DNA of 53,243 bases from Dehalococcoidia bacterium. GTDB taxonomy: Bacteria; Chloroflexota; Dehalococcoidia; Dehalococcoidales; BS750m-G39. The notes below the pieces were generated by a model. It made no database searches. It had not been told where the DNA came from and saw only the letters and a list, made by a program, of their open reading frames with translations. The stretch spans positions 1-53,243 of the forward strand of contig JAUWIX010000006.1 in NCBI GenBank assembly GCA_030608005.1, written 5' to 3'. Shown here one piece after another: positions 1 through 9,024 of this stretch; the stretch's first letter is position 1; each line of letters opens with the position of its first letter. The position numbers were made by a program, and so were the translations under genes.

Positions 1-432
1 AATATACCGCCCCGACGCTATCTCAAAATCATACAACTGCTGAAATTCGGGAGTGGTACCCTCTATCACGACGCTTACGCTTTCATTACCGGCTATTAGC
101 TTAACAAAGCTCTCGTTAGTCGGATTTACGGCTATCACTGAGCGGATGTCGCGCATAGCCTCAGCGTCATCCATAGTAAGACTGGCAGTGGCATAGCCGG
201 GAGCCATTGCGGTGATTCCCGGTGCGTCTGGATTGGCCGGCGTCACAAAGAGCAGGTTGGAGCCCATCTCTTCAAAAGTGGAGGTAATGTAATTTTGGAG
301 ACCCGCCCCAACGGACATCAGAACGATAACGGCGCCGACGCCGATTATCATACCCAGCATGGTTAGCGCCGAGCGCAACTTGTTAGCTAATAGAGACCTT
401 ACGGCGATAGCTAACGATTCAACAAACTTCAC
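1..432 (-). CDS. MacB/FtsX-like ABC transporter permease, partial (N-terminal 144 residues)
   Basis: The gene reads leftward and runs off the window at base 1, so only the N-terminus is visible. It starts with GTG at 432, and this GTG overlaps the TGA stop of the ATPase gene in a GTGA junction, which points to translational coupling. The visible protein begins VKFVESL, has a first membrane helix near residues 20-42 (NKLRSALTMLGMIIGVGAVI) and then the start of a MacB periplasmic core domain. It closely matches the N-terminus of the permease at 5535-6758 (MRFVESF, NKLRSSLTMLGVIIGVGAVI), so the two are paralogues. MacB-family permeases carry an extracytoplasmic domain between helix 1 and three C-terminal helices, and work with an ATPase and a MacA-type adaptor. 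Both partners lie just upstream. The substrate is unknown. Confidence 0.88.
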   Translation of the reverse strand, partial: MKFVESLAIAVRSLLANKLRSALTMLGMIIGVGAVIVLMSVGAGLQNYITSTFEEMGSNLLFVTPANPDAPGITAMAPGYATASLTMDDAEAMRDIRSVIAVNPTNESFVKLIAGNESVSVVIEGTTPEFQQLYDFEIASGRYI

Positions 433-1088
433 TGGCTGACAATCTCCCCATCATGAAGGCGAATGGTGCGCTGGGTCTGAGAGGCTATATCCGCCTCGTG
501 GGTAACCATAACTACAGTAATACCATCCTGATTGAGCTGGTGGAAGATAGAGATAATCTCGGCGGTGGAGGCACTATCAAGATTGCCAGTAGGCTCATCG
601 GCTAAAATAAGGGCTGGGTTATTGACCAGTGCCCGAGCTATAGCCACCCTTTGTTGCTCGCCACCTGATAGCTCGGTGGGTTTATGCTTAGCCCTTGGTC
701 CCAGTCCCACCCGCTCCAGAGCCTCCATAGCCCGCTGGCGCTTATGACGGTTACCGCCGTAGATAAGGGGAAGCTCTACATTGGATAAGGCAGTGGCACG
801 GGATAAAAGATTATACTCCTGAAAGACAAAACCAAACTTTCTATTTCTCATCTCAGCTAGCTGATTATCATTAAGCCGGCTGACATCAGCCCCCTCAAAG
901 ACATATCTACCCGAGGTAAGTTTATCCAGACAGCCGATGACATGTAGCAAGGTGGACTTGCCCGAGCCTGAGGCACCGATGATAGAAATCATCTCACCCT
1001 GTTTGATGGACAAGGTTACCCCACTGAGGGCATAGACCTCTACCTTGCCCATTCGGTAAACTTTGGTCACATTTTCAAGCTCAATCAT
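429..1088 (-). CDS. ABC transporter ATP-binding protein (MacB/LolD type)
   Basis: This 219-residue protein is a complete nucleotide-binding subunit. It has a Walker A motif GASGSGKST at about 38-46, a Q-loop glutamine at 90, the signature LSGGEQQ at 140-146, Walker B ILADEP at 161-166 with the catalytic glutamate, and the switch histidine in VTHEAD near 197. Family knowledge places it with LolD/MacB-type ATPases that drive mechanotransmission rather than classical import. It lies between an adaptor gene (1123-2157) and a permease (1-432) and overlaps the permease start by four bases. It is the only ATPase gene visible for two adaptor-permease sets in this region, so it may serve both. That sharing is inference. 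Confidence 0.95.
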   Translation of the reverse strand: MIELENVTKVYRMGKVEVYALSGVTLSIKQGEMISIIGASGSGKSTLLHVIGCLDKLTSGRYVFEGADVSRLNDNQLAEMRNRKFGFVFQEYNLLSRATALSNVELPLIYGGNRHKRQRAMEALERVGLGPRAKHKPTELSGGEQQRVAIARALVNNPALILADEPTGNLDSASTAEIISIFHQLNQDGITVVMVTHEADIASQTQRTIRLHDGEIVSQ

Positions 1089-1122
1089 GTTACTAACCTA
1101 TGATAGCTAATATCTTTGAGGT

Positions 1123-2157
1123 TCATTCAGCCAAAGCACACCCCATTCCAGTTGGCTCTGGCCTGGCTCGCTGTTCTATCATCACTATCTCGCCCTCAAC
1201 CAGCCCATCCACAATCTCGGTCTGAAAACTATCGCTTATACCGATAACTACAGACCTCTCCTCAATCTGCTCGCCGCTCTTAACCCAAACCATAGGATTA
1301 CCCTGGCTATCGCGCTCAACAGCCCGGTCTGGCACCAACAAAACGTTGTTCCGCTGCTGGATTATGATGTCAGCGGTGGCACTCATGCCAACCCTCAGCT
1401 CTGAGCCCTCGGGGACATCAAAGCCAATTTTGACCTTATATAGCACCAGACCAGCCTCCACAACTGGCAGTGAGCCGACCAGAGTAACCACTCCCTCAAA
1501 CTGCTCATCAGGCAATGCATCTACACTGATAACGGCTCTTTGCCCTGGCTTTACCCCTGGGACATCTATCTCATCCACCTCCACCTTCAGTTCCATACTG
1601 GTGGGGTCAATTAGATAGACCACGGGCATAGAGGACATGGTAGGGGATGGAGTAATGTCGCCTTCCTTAACATATACACTGGCTGCTAGCCCGTCAAATG
1701 GAGCGGTGATAGTTGCCTCATCCAATTGCTTCTGTGCCTGGGCAACAGCCTGCTCAGTCGCTTTAAGCTCTGACTTAGCTATGTCTACCCTGTCTTGCGA
1801 GGCATGTAGTACATCCTCTAGCTGGTTCAGATTATATTCAGCATACTCCAGGGCTACCTCTGCTTGAGCTAAAGCCAGCTCCAGAGCGCCGGTATCAAGC
1901 TTGGCCAGCACATCACCCTTACTGACCTTATCACCTTCCTCAACATAGAGCTTGTCCACCTTGCCGCCACTACCAAAAACCAGACTCGCCTCATCGGAAA
2001 CACCTATGTTACCACTGCCACTGACGCTAACCGTCAGGTCACCCCGCACCACCTCACTCAGTTGCCACTCAGCCTCCTCTGGTTCGCCGCCACAAGCGGC
2101 AGTTCCAGCTAAAACCAGACACAGCAATAAAATAGCTACCATTCGCCAGTCCTTCAT
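1123..2157 (-). CDS. MacA/HlyD-family adaptor lipoprotein of an ABC efflux system
   Basis: A 344-residue extracytoplasmic adaptor. The N-terminus is a lipoprotein signal peptide, with a hydrophobic stretch from residue 7 and a likely lipidated cysteine at 22 (LAGTAAC). Next come a biotinyl-lipoyl-like half motif (YVEEGDKVSKGDVLAKLD), an alpha-hairpin of about 55 residues rich in Ala, Gln and Glu, the second half motif (ITAPFDG), and beta-barrel and membrane-proximal domains. A purine-rich ribosome site (GGAGAGGAT) lies upstream. Family members link MacB-type permeases to the exterior. In an organism without an outer membrane the adaptor would sit on the outer face of the cytoplasmic membrane. 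It is a paralogue of the gene at 6816-7886, with the same lipid cysteine position. It has its own likely promoter at 2194-2223. Confidence 0.93.
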   Translation of the reverse strand: MKDWRMVAILLLCLVLAGTAACGGEPEEAEWQLSEVVRGDLTVSVSGSGNIGVSDEASLVFGSGGKVDKLYVEEGDKVSKGDVLAKLDTGALELALAQAEVALEYAEYNLNQLEDVLHASQDRVDIAKSELKATEQAVAQAQKQLDEATITAPFDGLAASVYVKEGDITPSPTMSSMPVVYLIDPTSMELKVEVDEIDVPGVKPGQRAVISVDALPDEQFEGVVTLVGSLPVVEAGLVLYKVKIGFDVPEGSELRVGMSATADIIIQQRNNVLLVPDRAVERDSQGNPMVWVKSGEQIEERSVVIGISDSFQTEIVDGLVEGEIVMIEQRARPEPTGMGCALAE

Positions 2158-2193
2158 GTTAAATCATCCTCTCCTTCCTGGTCGAAGCCATAA

Positions 2194-2223
2194 ATTTTAG
2201 AGCGATTACTAGTTGAAAGTCAA
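2194..2223 (-). promoter_or_regulatory. Likely sigma-70 promoter for adaptor-ATPase-permease genes
   Basis: On the minus strand a -35 box TTGACT (2218-2223) is followed by an 18-bp spacer and a -10 box TAAAAT (2194-2199). Each differs from consensus at one position. It lies between the stop of the propeller gene (2235) and the adaptor start (2157). It suggests the three downstream genes can be transcribed independently of the propeller gene. Confidence 0.55.
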
Positions 2224-2234
2224 CCTTTACCACG

Positions 2235-5200
2235 CTAGAGCCTCGCCCTTAATGTTGCTACTATGAGCACAAGCACAACTATAACCAGAGCTACACCAAT
2301 GCCCAGCGCCACCCAGAAATATATAGGAATCCCTGGCTGGGATGTTGGGGCTGGAGGAGAGGAAGGTTGGGAAGGTTGGGGCGGTGCCTTCGGCGCCGCC
2401 CCGGTAGTAAACACCCCAACCCCCCACCCGCTTTGGCCGGTAACACTGATAGCCCTTACCCGCCAGAAATAAGTGGTGTCATAATCCAAATCCTGACTGC
2501 ATCCCCAGACAGTAGTGGATAAGGCATCAGCACCATTCAGAGCAATAACCACATCCGAGAACTCACTATCTCTGGACAGCACAAACTCATAGCCGGTAGC
2601 CCCGTCAGCCGGACTCCAGGCAAAAGTTGGTCTTATCGGCACATTGGTAGCTCCCGGCGATGGGGCTACCCCAGTAGGAGAGCCAAATGGTGACCATTGG
2701 GCACCACCAAGAGCAGTAGTAAACGACCAAATGGTGGAAAAACGGCTAAGCGCCGGTGCACCAAAGGTAATAGTGGTGCCGGGCACACAGGTTGAACCGC
2801 CTGCCTCACCTACCCTCACCCTCCAGTAGTAGGTAGTCCCAATATCCAGACCAGAGATTCTGATATTTGCCACCTCAGAATTTATTTGGACAGGAGATTG
2901 CTTGAAGCTGGGGAAGATGTGATACCACAAATTGTAAGACGAGGCGCTGGTAATAGAATCCCACGAAACCTCACAGCTTGTTTGCCTGCCTGAACAAGCT
3001 GTGTCATCTGGTGAGGCAAGCTCCGGGGATAGGGTAAGAGTATCCTCATAGGTATAAAGAACCATCGGGGTGGAAGCAGTATCCATAAACCACAGGGTAT
3101 GAGAGCCTTCGGCATACCATAACCCAGATAGTTTAATCCCCTCTGCTAGGTCGGTATTCACTATCTCAAACACAGGAGCAGAAGTGACTGGAGAAAGGGC
3201 AGCAGTGGGATTGAGACAACGAGCCACACCTCCTTCAGCGGCAGTGGTTCCAATTACACGAGGAACTACCAGGTTGGGGTCTGTGACATATAAGGTGCTC
3301 AAGCCATCTCCATCATCGGCAGCTACCATGCCCCTTATATCGGCAGAAGTGCTAGCACCAATCTCTTCAATACGAGTCGGTGAAGTATCATCTATTCGCT
3401 CCCAGTCGGTGGAAGTGTCAACAACATAGCGCATAACGCCATCTTTAGCCCCGGCGCCTCCATAGTCAGCGGCATAGACCGTTCGGTTAGTGGCATAGTC
3501 GGGGTCAAAGGCGACCACGGTGGACTGCATTAACCCGGTGTCGGCTAACTCCTCCCAGGTCTCGCCATCGTCTGTGGAGAGATAAATCTCGCCATCATTG
3601 CCACCGGCCAGGATAGTGTTATCATCCTCATAGTCTGGAGATAGAGCCATAGAGCTGAAGCTGGATAAGCCGGTAGCCGCAGCAGAGCTCCAGATGAGCC
3701 GGTCGTCGGTTGTCTTATAGAAATTACCCAGACTGTCACCAACCAATATCTCCTCATTATTAACAATTGCCCAGGAATTGATGGTGCCGGTGGTGCCACA
3801 CTTAGCCGGCAGGGGTGAGAAGTGAAAGCCGTTATCGGTTGACTTCCATATATTGGGTTGAGCCCCTGATTCACAGATAAAAACCGTAGTATCTGAGGCA
3901 AAAAGGGGCGATATAGCTACCTTATCAAACTTGGGCAGGGTTATGACCTGACCTTCGGTTAATACCGCATCCCAGGTTGTGCCGCTATTGGTGGTGCGCC
4001 ACAGTATTGAGTTGCCGGAATTGCCCTCGGTAATCATATACATTGTGCCATCGTTAGCGTAGTTTGGCGACACAGCCAGGTCGGTGATAGTCTGCAGGTC
4101 ATCACAGATAAATGCTGTTTGGGCAAAGGTATCCCCGCTATCAACACTGCGGGCAAAGCCACCGTTAACGCCAGAGGTGCCAGCATAGACCACATAGCCA
4201 GAGGAGTAAAATCCACCCAGAGCCACACAGGTATCACTAGCTGTAGCAGTTACCGATGGCGGCGTATAGCTTGCACGACCGTTGGATAAGACATTTCCAT
4301 TAATTAAACCAGCGACGATGGTGGCATCATAGGCTTCGCCGGCAATAGCTATACTGTGTATCGCTTTAGTCGAGTCAGGGATAAACATAGGCAAAACCTC
4401 AGAACTATCAGGCGTTTCATAGCCTATTACCATATAGACAGCGCTAGCCTCTCCAGCACTAAGACCTATATATTGGATATACTTATCTTCTATATCTGAT
4501 GAGTCATAGTCAGCGGGGAAGGCAAGGCAACCGCTGATTGCCACTACGCCAGGTAAGGTAGCATCGCCAATGGCGGCACCCCAGCCTGAGTTGCCAAACT
4601 TGGTGGTAACAATAGTATCGTTCTCATCAGTTACCAGGGCTACCACCTGCATATCATCGGCGAAGTTAGGGGAGAAGGCGACGTCAAGGACATCATACCT
4701 GGTGCCAGCGGGAGCATTGCCAACCCGCAGGTCAGCCCAGGAGGTAAATATCTCAGACTCATCATAGAAATAAACACCGCCGTAATCGTCAGCATCGGCA
4801 TCACGGGAGCCAACCAATACCCAATGGTTATTATGGTAAGAGGTGACATCAAGCGCGGTGATTTCCAGACCGTCAGTGCCAGCGCCACCAGGCTTACCAG
4901 CGACAGAGGTGAAATTCTCACCGCCATCGGTGGACTTATATACATTGTACTGAGTCGCCAGGTATAAAATATCGGTTTCTTCCCACCGGGGAAGGAGCAG
5001 AGCTATGATTTTTGAAGCAGCAGTGGCACTAGCTGGCTTATCACTGGTTGGTATTTCCCACAATGGTGTCCAGGTATAGCCGTCATCAGTGGACTTAAAC
5101 AGGTTATAGCCATCTAAGGGTGAGCCGTCTATTTCCTCAGTGGCAGCATAGATAGTGCCATCATAGGCAACGCAGATAGCGGTAACGCCAGTTCCGCCAC

Positions 5201-5360
5201 CAGTCAGAACCCAGCCGCCCTCCTCGCCTTTCTGAGGAATAGGATATCTAGCCCAAGCATCAGCTTCAGGCTCAGCCTGTGCCTGGGCTGGGAGCAGAGC
5301 AAAGGGCACAAGCAACAAAATTAGTACCAGCCCTAGCCATTGTGAGTGCCTTTTCCTCAT
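2235..5360 (-). CDS. Cell-surface BNR/Asp-box propeller protein, S-layer-like (paralogue 1)
   Basis: A large exported protein of about 1041 residues. I chose the ATG at 5360 over the in-frame ATG at 5396. The later start gives a normal signal peptide (MRKRHSQW, hydrophobic core, AQAQA cleavage region), and a possible -10 box abuts the earlier ATG. Asp-box motifs of the S-x-D-x-G-x-x-W/F type recur (STDDGYTW, STDGGENF, SVDSGDTF, TTNSGTTW, STDNGFHF, STDDGETW), indicating a multi-bladed beta-propeller. Two fibronectin-III-like domains follow (YYWRVRV and YFWRVRA strands), then a Pro/Ser-rich linker, one membrane helix and a short basic tail. The architecture matches the genes at 23354 and 27605. 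By recollection, the putative S-layer protein of Dehalococcoides is a BNR-repeat protein. A surface-layer or adhesin role is therefore likely but unproven. It lies between two MacAB-like gene sets. Confidence 0.85.
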   Translation of the reverse strand: MRKRHSQWLGLVLILLLVPFALLPAQAQAEPEADAWARYPIPQKGEEGGWVLTGGGTGVTAICVAYDGTIYAATEEIDGSPLDGYNLFKSTDDGYTWTPLWEIPTSDKPASATAASKIIALLLPRWEETDILYLATQYNVYKSTDGGENFTSVAGKPGGAGTDGLEITALDVTSYHNNHWVLVGSRDADADDYGGVYFYDESEIFTSWADLRVGNAPAGTRYDVLDVAFSPNFADDMQVVALVTDENDTIVTTKFGNSGWGAAIGDATLPGVVAISGCLAFPADYDSSDIEDKYIQYIGLSAGEASAVYMVIGYETPDSSEVLPMFIPDSTKAIHSIAIAGEAYDATIVAGLINGNVLSNGRASYTPPSVTATASDTCVALGGFYSSGYVVYAGTSGVNGGFARSVDSGDTFAQTAFICDDLQTITDLAVSPNYANDGTMYMITEGNSGNSILWRTTNSGTTWDAVLTEGQVITLPKFDKVAISPLFASDTTVFICESGAQPNIWKSTDNGFHFSPLPAKCGTTGTINSWAIVNNEEILVGDSLGNFYKTTDDRLIWSSAAATGLSSFSSMALSPDYEDDNTILAGGNDGEIYLSTDDGETWEELADTGLMQSTVVAFDPDYATNRTVYAADYGGAGAKDGVMRYVVDTSTDWERIDDTSPTRIEEIGASTSADIRGMVAADDGDGLSTLYVTDPNLVVPRVIGTTAAEGGVARCLNPTAALSPVTSAPVFEIVNTDLAEGIKLSGLWYAEGSHTLWFMDTASTPMVLYTYEDTLTLSPELASPDDTACSGRQTSCEVSWDSITSASSYNLWYHIFPSFKQSPVQINSEVANIRISGLDIGTTYYWRVRVGEAGGSTCVPGTTITFGAPALSRFSTIWSFTTALGGAQWSPFGSPTGVAPSPGATNVPIRPTFAWSPADGATGYEFVLSRDSEFSDVVIALNGADALSTTVWGCSQDLDYDTTYFWRVRAISVTGQSGWGVGVFTTGAAPKAPPQPSQPSSPPAPTSQPGIPIYFWVALGIGVALVIVVLVLIVATLRARL

Positions 5361-5534
5361 ATGAACCCTATGGCAAAATTTCGCCGTAATCTGCATATGA
5401 TATAAGTTCAGGGCAATATTAGCAAATCGGTTGAAGCAGAGGGGTTCTTAACCTCGGCGTCATTTGCCTCTCTTTAACTCTCCTTGATAATAGCTACCAT
5501 ATCAAGCCAGTTCATTTAACCTTTCAAATTCCCG

Positions 5535-6758
5535 TCACCCATAGTGAAGAGCGTCAATGGGATTTAGCCTGGCAGCCCTCATTGCCGGATATATGCCAGA
5601 TGCTAGACCAATGATAACCGAGACCGAGATAGCCAGGATAATAATGTCTGGCGATACCAAGGTCTGCACTGTCTGCCCGCCGATGTTCAGGCGGGAAATC
5701 AAGCTTGATAGAAACCAGCCACCAGCTATCCCTATACCACCGGCAATTAAGCTGAGCATGGTTGCTTCAATCATGAACTGAATTAAAATGTCCCTCCGTT
5801 TGGCACCAACCGCCTTGCGAATGCCTATTTCCCTAGTTCGCTCGGTTACCGAGACCAGCATGATGTTCATAATGCCTATGCCAGCAACCAGCAGAGAGAT
5901 ACCAGCAATCACTCCCAGCACTATGGTAAACACCCCGGTCACCTCACTTACCGTGCTGATTATTTCCTCCTGACTAACAATGGTGAAATCATCCTCGTCT
6001 GAAGCCGATAACCGGTGGCGCTCTCTCAAAACAGCACTAATCTCTTGAATTGCCCTGTCTGTCACTTCAGTACTAGCTACTTGAACATTGATAGTCTGAA
6101 CCGCAGCTTCCCCTATGGCGGTGCGTTGAGGAAATAGCCTGGTCTGAAAAGTGGTTATTGGAATCATTAGCATATCATCCACGCTACGCCCCATAAATGC
6201 CCCGCCCCTAGCCTCCAGGACTCCGGTAACGGTAAACAGTCGCCCTGCGATTTTAACCTGCTGCCCCACTGGGTTATCCGAACCGAACAGGTCTTCAGCC
6301 ACATCACTCCCCAGCACCACCACCATATCCCTTTCAGCTATATTTTCATGAGAAATGAATCGACCTGAGGCTATGGTGTGGTTTAATACCTGCTGATAGT
6401 CAGGGGTAACGCCATTTATTGTGGTGGTAATACTCTCATTGCCGGCAATCACCTCACCAGAGCTTTGGCTTTGTGGGGCTACCGCCACCACCGAGGGAAC
6501 GATGTTAGAGTCAGCCAATGCCTGGGCATCCTCTATAGTAAGACTATTGGTTGTGCCTCTGGCACCCATTATAATTAGGAGATTGGTGCCCATCTCCTCA
6601 AAGCGGGAGGTAACTTCGGCTTGAGCTCCCCTGCCCACCGACATCAGGGTGATTACTGCCCCAACCCCGATTATGACACCCAACATAGTTAGCGAAGAGC
6701 GCAACTTATTTGCCGATAGCGACCTCATAGCAATAATAAAAGACTCTACGAACCTCAC
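5535..6758 (-). CDS. MacB/FtsX-like ABC transporter permease
   Basis: A complete 407-residue permease with a GTG start preceded by TTAGGAGACTAAAG, a good ribosome site. Helix 1 is near residues 20-42. A large extracytoplasmic MacB core domain follows, then three C-terminal helices. The conserved cytoplasmic loop TERTREIGIRKAVGAKRRDI lies between helices 2 and 3. It ends in the typical MRAARLNPIDAL segment. It is preceded by an adaptor gene with a 57-bp gap, but no ATPase gene accompanies this pair. The ATPase at 429-1088 is the obvious candidate partner. The next gene downstream on the same strand is the propeller surface protein, after a gap of about 170 bp that carries a short degenerate hairpin-repeat fragment. 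Confidence 0.94.
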   Translation of the reverse strand: MRFVESFIIAMRSLSANKLRSSLTMLGVIIGVGAVITLMSVGRGAQAEVTSRFEEMGTNLLIIMGARGTTNSLTIEDAQALADSNIVPSVVAVAPQSQSSGEVIAGNESITTTINGVTPDYQQVLNHTIASGRFISHENIAERDMVVVLGSDVAEDLFGSDNPVGQQVKIAGRLFTVTGVLEARGGAFMGRSVDDMLMIPITTFQTRLFPQRTAIGEAAVQTINVQVASTEVTDRAIQEISAVLRERHRLSASDEDDFTIVSQEEIISTVSEVTGVFTIVLGVIAGISLLVAGIGIMNIMLVSVTERTREIGIRKAVGAKRRDILIQFMIEATMLSLIAGGIGIAGGWFLSSLISRLNIGGQTVQTLVSPDIIILAISVSVIIGLASGIYPAMRAARLNPIDALHYG

Positions 6759-6815
6759 CTTTAGTCTCCTAAATAATTAACTATAGGAATCCGCCCGGGT
6801 CAATAGCCCTCCGAT

Positions 6816-7886
6816 TTATTGTTGTGGCGGGTGACCAAGAAACAGCCCCGGTGGGCGCGCTGGTTCACCCGATGGTTCTGTTTCAGCCCCCATTTCTATC
6901 AGTATTGTCTCTCCTTCACTAAGCCCTTCTACAATCTCGGTCTGCAAACCGACGCTTAAACCAGTGACAACCGGCCTTGGCTGCAGTTGCTCCCCATCTT
7001 GAACTATAACTATTGAATTGCCCTGCCTATCCTGCTTAATAGCTTGGGTAGGTACTAATAAAACATTGCTTCGTTTTTCAATTATAATGTCAGCCGTGGC
7101 GCTCATCCCGACTCTAGGGTCAGTACCCTCTGGGGCAGTCAAACTAATGGTTATGTCATACAATACCACACCGCCTGTTGCCGCAGGCACTGGACTGATA
7201 GCGGTGACACTTCCCTCAAGCTGAACATCAGGTAATGCGTCTATGCTAACAAAGGCTGTTTGGTCCAACTTAATCTTCGCTATATCTATCTCATCAACCT
7301 GTACCTTTAGTTCCATAGCAGTGAGGTCAATTAGGTGAACTATCACAGTACCATCGGCGATAGTGTCTCCCACTTTAGCACCAATACTGGCTACAACTCC
7401 ATCAAATGGGGCAGTAATAGTCTCGTTTTCTAGCTCCTTCTCGGCTTGAGCAAGCTCCAGCTCAGCCACTTCAAGCTCTAACTCAGCTATCTTTACTTTG
7501 TCATAGGAGGCATGTAATACATCCTTTAACTGATTCAGATTATATTCAGCCTGCTCCTGAGCTATCTGTTTCTTAAGTAAGGCCAGCTCCAGGGCATCAG
7601 TATCAAGCTTGGCTAGCTCGGCTAACATATCACCCTGACTGACCTTATCACCTACAGTAACATATATCTTATCTACCTTGCCTCTACTATCAACGGTCAA
7701 ATTCACCTCATTGGAAACATCTATATTGCCAGCACCACTGACACTAACGGTTAAATCACCCCGCACTACCTTAACCTGTTCCCAACTAGCCTCCTGCTTA
7801 CCATCACCGCCAAATGGATTACAAGCCATTGAGCCGGCTAGAACCAAGCATAGTAATAAAGCAGTTATTATTCGCCAACTTTTCAC
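6816..7886 (-). CDS. MacA/HlyD-family adaptor lipoprotein of an ABC efflux system
   Basis: A 356-residue adaptor with a GTG start behind a GGGGG-type ribosome site. It has a lipoprotein signal with a probable lipidated cysteine at 22 (LAGSMAC). The domain order is half lipoyl motif (YVTVGDKVSQGDMLAEL), a coiled hairpin of repeated Leu/Glu/Ala (ELEVAELELAQAEKEL), the second half motif (ITAPFDGVVASIGAKVGD), then beta-barrel domains. It aligns closely with the adaptor at 1123-2157, so the adaptor-permease unit appears to have been duplicated around the propeller gene. It probably opens the minus-strand transcription unit. The 207 bp between this gene and proC show no convincing promoter, only AT-rich -10-like hexamers. 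Confidence 0.93.
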   Translation of the reverse strand: MKSWRIITALLLCLVLAGSMACNPFGGDGKQEASWEQVKVVRGDLTVSVSGAGNIDVSNEVNLTVDSRGKVDKIYVTVGDKVSQGDMLAELAKLDTDALELALLKKQIAQEQAEYNLNQLKDVLHASYDKVKIAELELEVAELELAQAEKELENETITAPFDGVVASIGAKVGDTIADGTVIVHLIDLTAMELKVQVDEIDIAKIKLDQTAFVSIDALPDVQLEGSVTAISPVPAATGGVVLYDITISLTAPEGTDPRVGMSATADIIIEKRSNVLLVPTQAIKQDRQGNSIVIVQDGEQLQPRPVVTGLSVGLQTEIVEGLSEGETILIEMGAETEPSGEPARPPGLFLGHPPQQ

Positions 7887-8093
7887 CTAATCAACCCCCT
7901 TTCCCGCTTAGAGCCCTCGTCAAAATGTAAACTAAAACGAGTAAAATGGCGGTATAATAACCTGCCCATTATTCCCATTATTATAAACGATAATGAATGA
8001 AAAAGGTTAGTGCCTATTAGCCCAAAGAATTTCGGGGCAGTTGAAGGGACACTACAGCGGTTAGGTAATAAGTAGTCACCAGCGACTTGGTAC

Positions 8094-8894
8094 TTACCCC
8101 CCTAACCTCTTGGCTTTATCATAGGCAGCCTTAACCGCCTCAATGAGTAGCTGGGAGAACCTTCCCTTCTCCAGGCGAAGGAGAGCCTCGGCGGTGGTGC
8201 CACCGGGAGAGGTAACCATCCTTCGCAACTCAGATGGCTCTTTACCTGACTTCTGAATAAAATGACCTGAGCCCAGCATGGTTTGCAGCACCAACTGTTG
8301 AGCTATATCACGGGGAAGACCAATTCTCACTGCAGCATCAACCAGCGACTCCACAACAAGGAAGAAATAAGCCGGACCACTGCCACTCACCGCCGTAGCC
8401 ATATCAATATACCTCTCATCATCAACATAAATCTCCTTACCCATAGCCCCAAGAATAGCCCTAGCCCATCCCCTTTGCTGCTCGGTTACCTCAGTCGTAG
8501 CCGTCCACACGCTCATCCCTTCACCAATCCGGGCTGGGGTATTAGGCATAACCCGGACTATGCAACCATGCTTTAGCCCAAGACGCAAGGTATCAATTCT
8601 TGCCCCGGCAATGATGGATAGCAACAATTGAGCCGGCTTAAGCTGACCGCTAAGTTCAGTCATTACCTCAGCTAAATTCTGCGGTTTAATAGCCAGGACC
8701 ACTACATCACCGGTCTCTGCCGCCTGCCGATTACTACCCGTCACCGCCACACCATATTTCTGCTCCAGATGCTTAAGACGAGCTTGGCTAACATCGCTAA
8801 CCCAAACAGCCTGTGGTGTGCTCAGCCCTTTTCCCAAAACAGCGGCTAACATCGCTTCCCCCATAACCCCTCCACCAATAAATGCAATTTTCAT
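8094..8894 (-). CDS. proC: Pyrroline-5-carboxylate reductase
   Basis: A 266-residue enzyme of the last step of proline synthesis, reducing 1-pyrroline-5-carboxylate to proline with NAD(P)H. The Rossmann motif GGGVMG is at residues 7-12. The family core follows: VVLAIKPQ, a SIIAGA segment, RVMPNTPA, and the C-terminal signature (SGSGPAYFF near 170, then MVTSPGGTT near 230), which builds the dimeric active site. Length is normal (about 265-275). The sequence just upstream is the GC-rich repeat at 8896-9020, whose GGGGATGGGG end appears to be the only purine-rich ribosome-binding segment before the ATG. Neighbouring leuS is on the same strand, but the repeat separates them. Confidence 0.95.
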   Translation of the reverse strand: MKIAFIGGGVMGEAMLAAVLGKGLSTPQAVWVSDVSQARLKHLEQKYGVAVTGSNRQAAETGDVVVLAIKPQNLAEVMTELSGQLKPAQLLLSIIAGARIDTLRLGLKHGCIVRVMPNTPARIGEGMSVWTATTEVTEQQRGWARAILGAMGKEIYVDDERYIDMATAVSGSGPAYFFLVVESLVDAAVRIGLPRDIAQQLVLQTMLGSGHFIQKSGKEPSELRRMVTSPGGTTAEALLRLEKGRFSQLLIEAVKAAYDKAKRLGG

Positions 8895-8895
8895 T

Positions 8896-9020
8896 AGGTA
8901 ACCCCATCCCCTTTATCCCCTTCCCCTTAGAAAGGGGAAGGGGAAGGTTTTTTCTGAAGAGGGACTTCGTCCCTCTAAAACTTCCTATAATATATTTAGA
9001 GGCTTCGCCTATCTTTGACT
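8896..9020. repeat. Intergenic hairpin repeat (copy between proC and leuS)
   Basis: Three modules are visible. The first is a C-rich block ending in a CCCCTTCCCC/GGGGAAGGGG inverted repeat, the second a short hairpin AGAGGGAC-TTC-GTCCCTCT, the third a degenerate AGAGGCTTCGCCTAT hairpin followed by CTTTGACTCCC. The same modules recur at 21110, 41504 and 42028. Confidence 0.85.
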
Positions 9021-9024
9021 CCCT

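Noticed and set aside
7887-8093. Promoter for the adaptor gene at 7886
   Set aside because: TATAAT-like hexamers occur on the minus strand, but no -35 box lies at suitable spacing, so no promoter is called.
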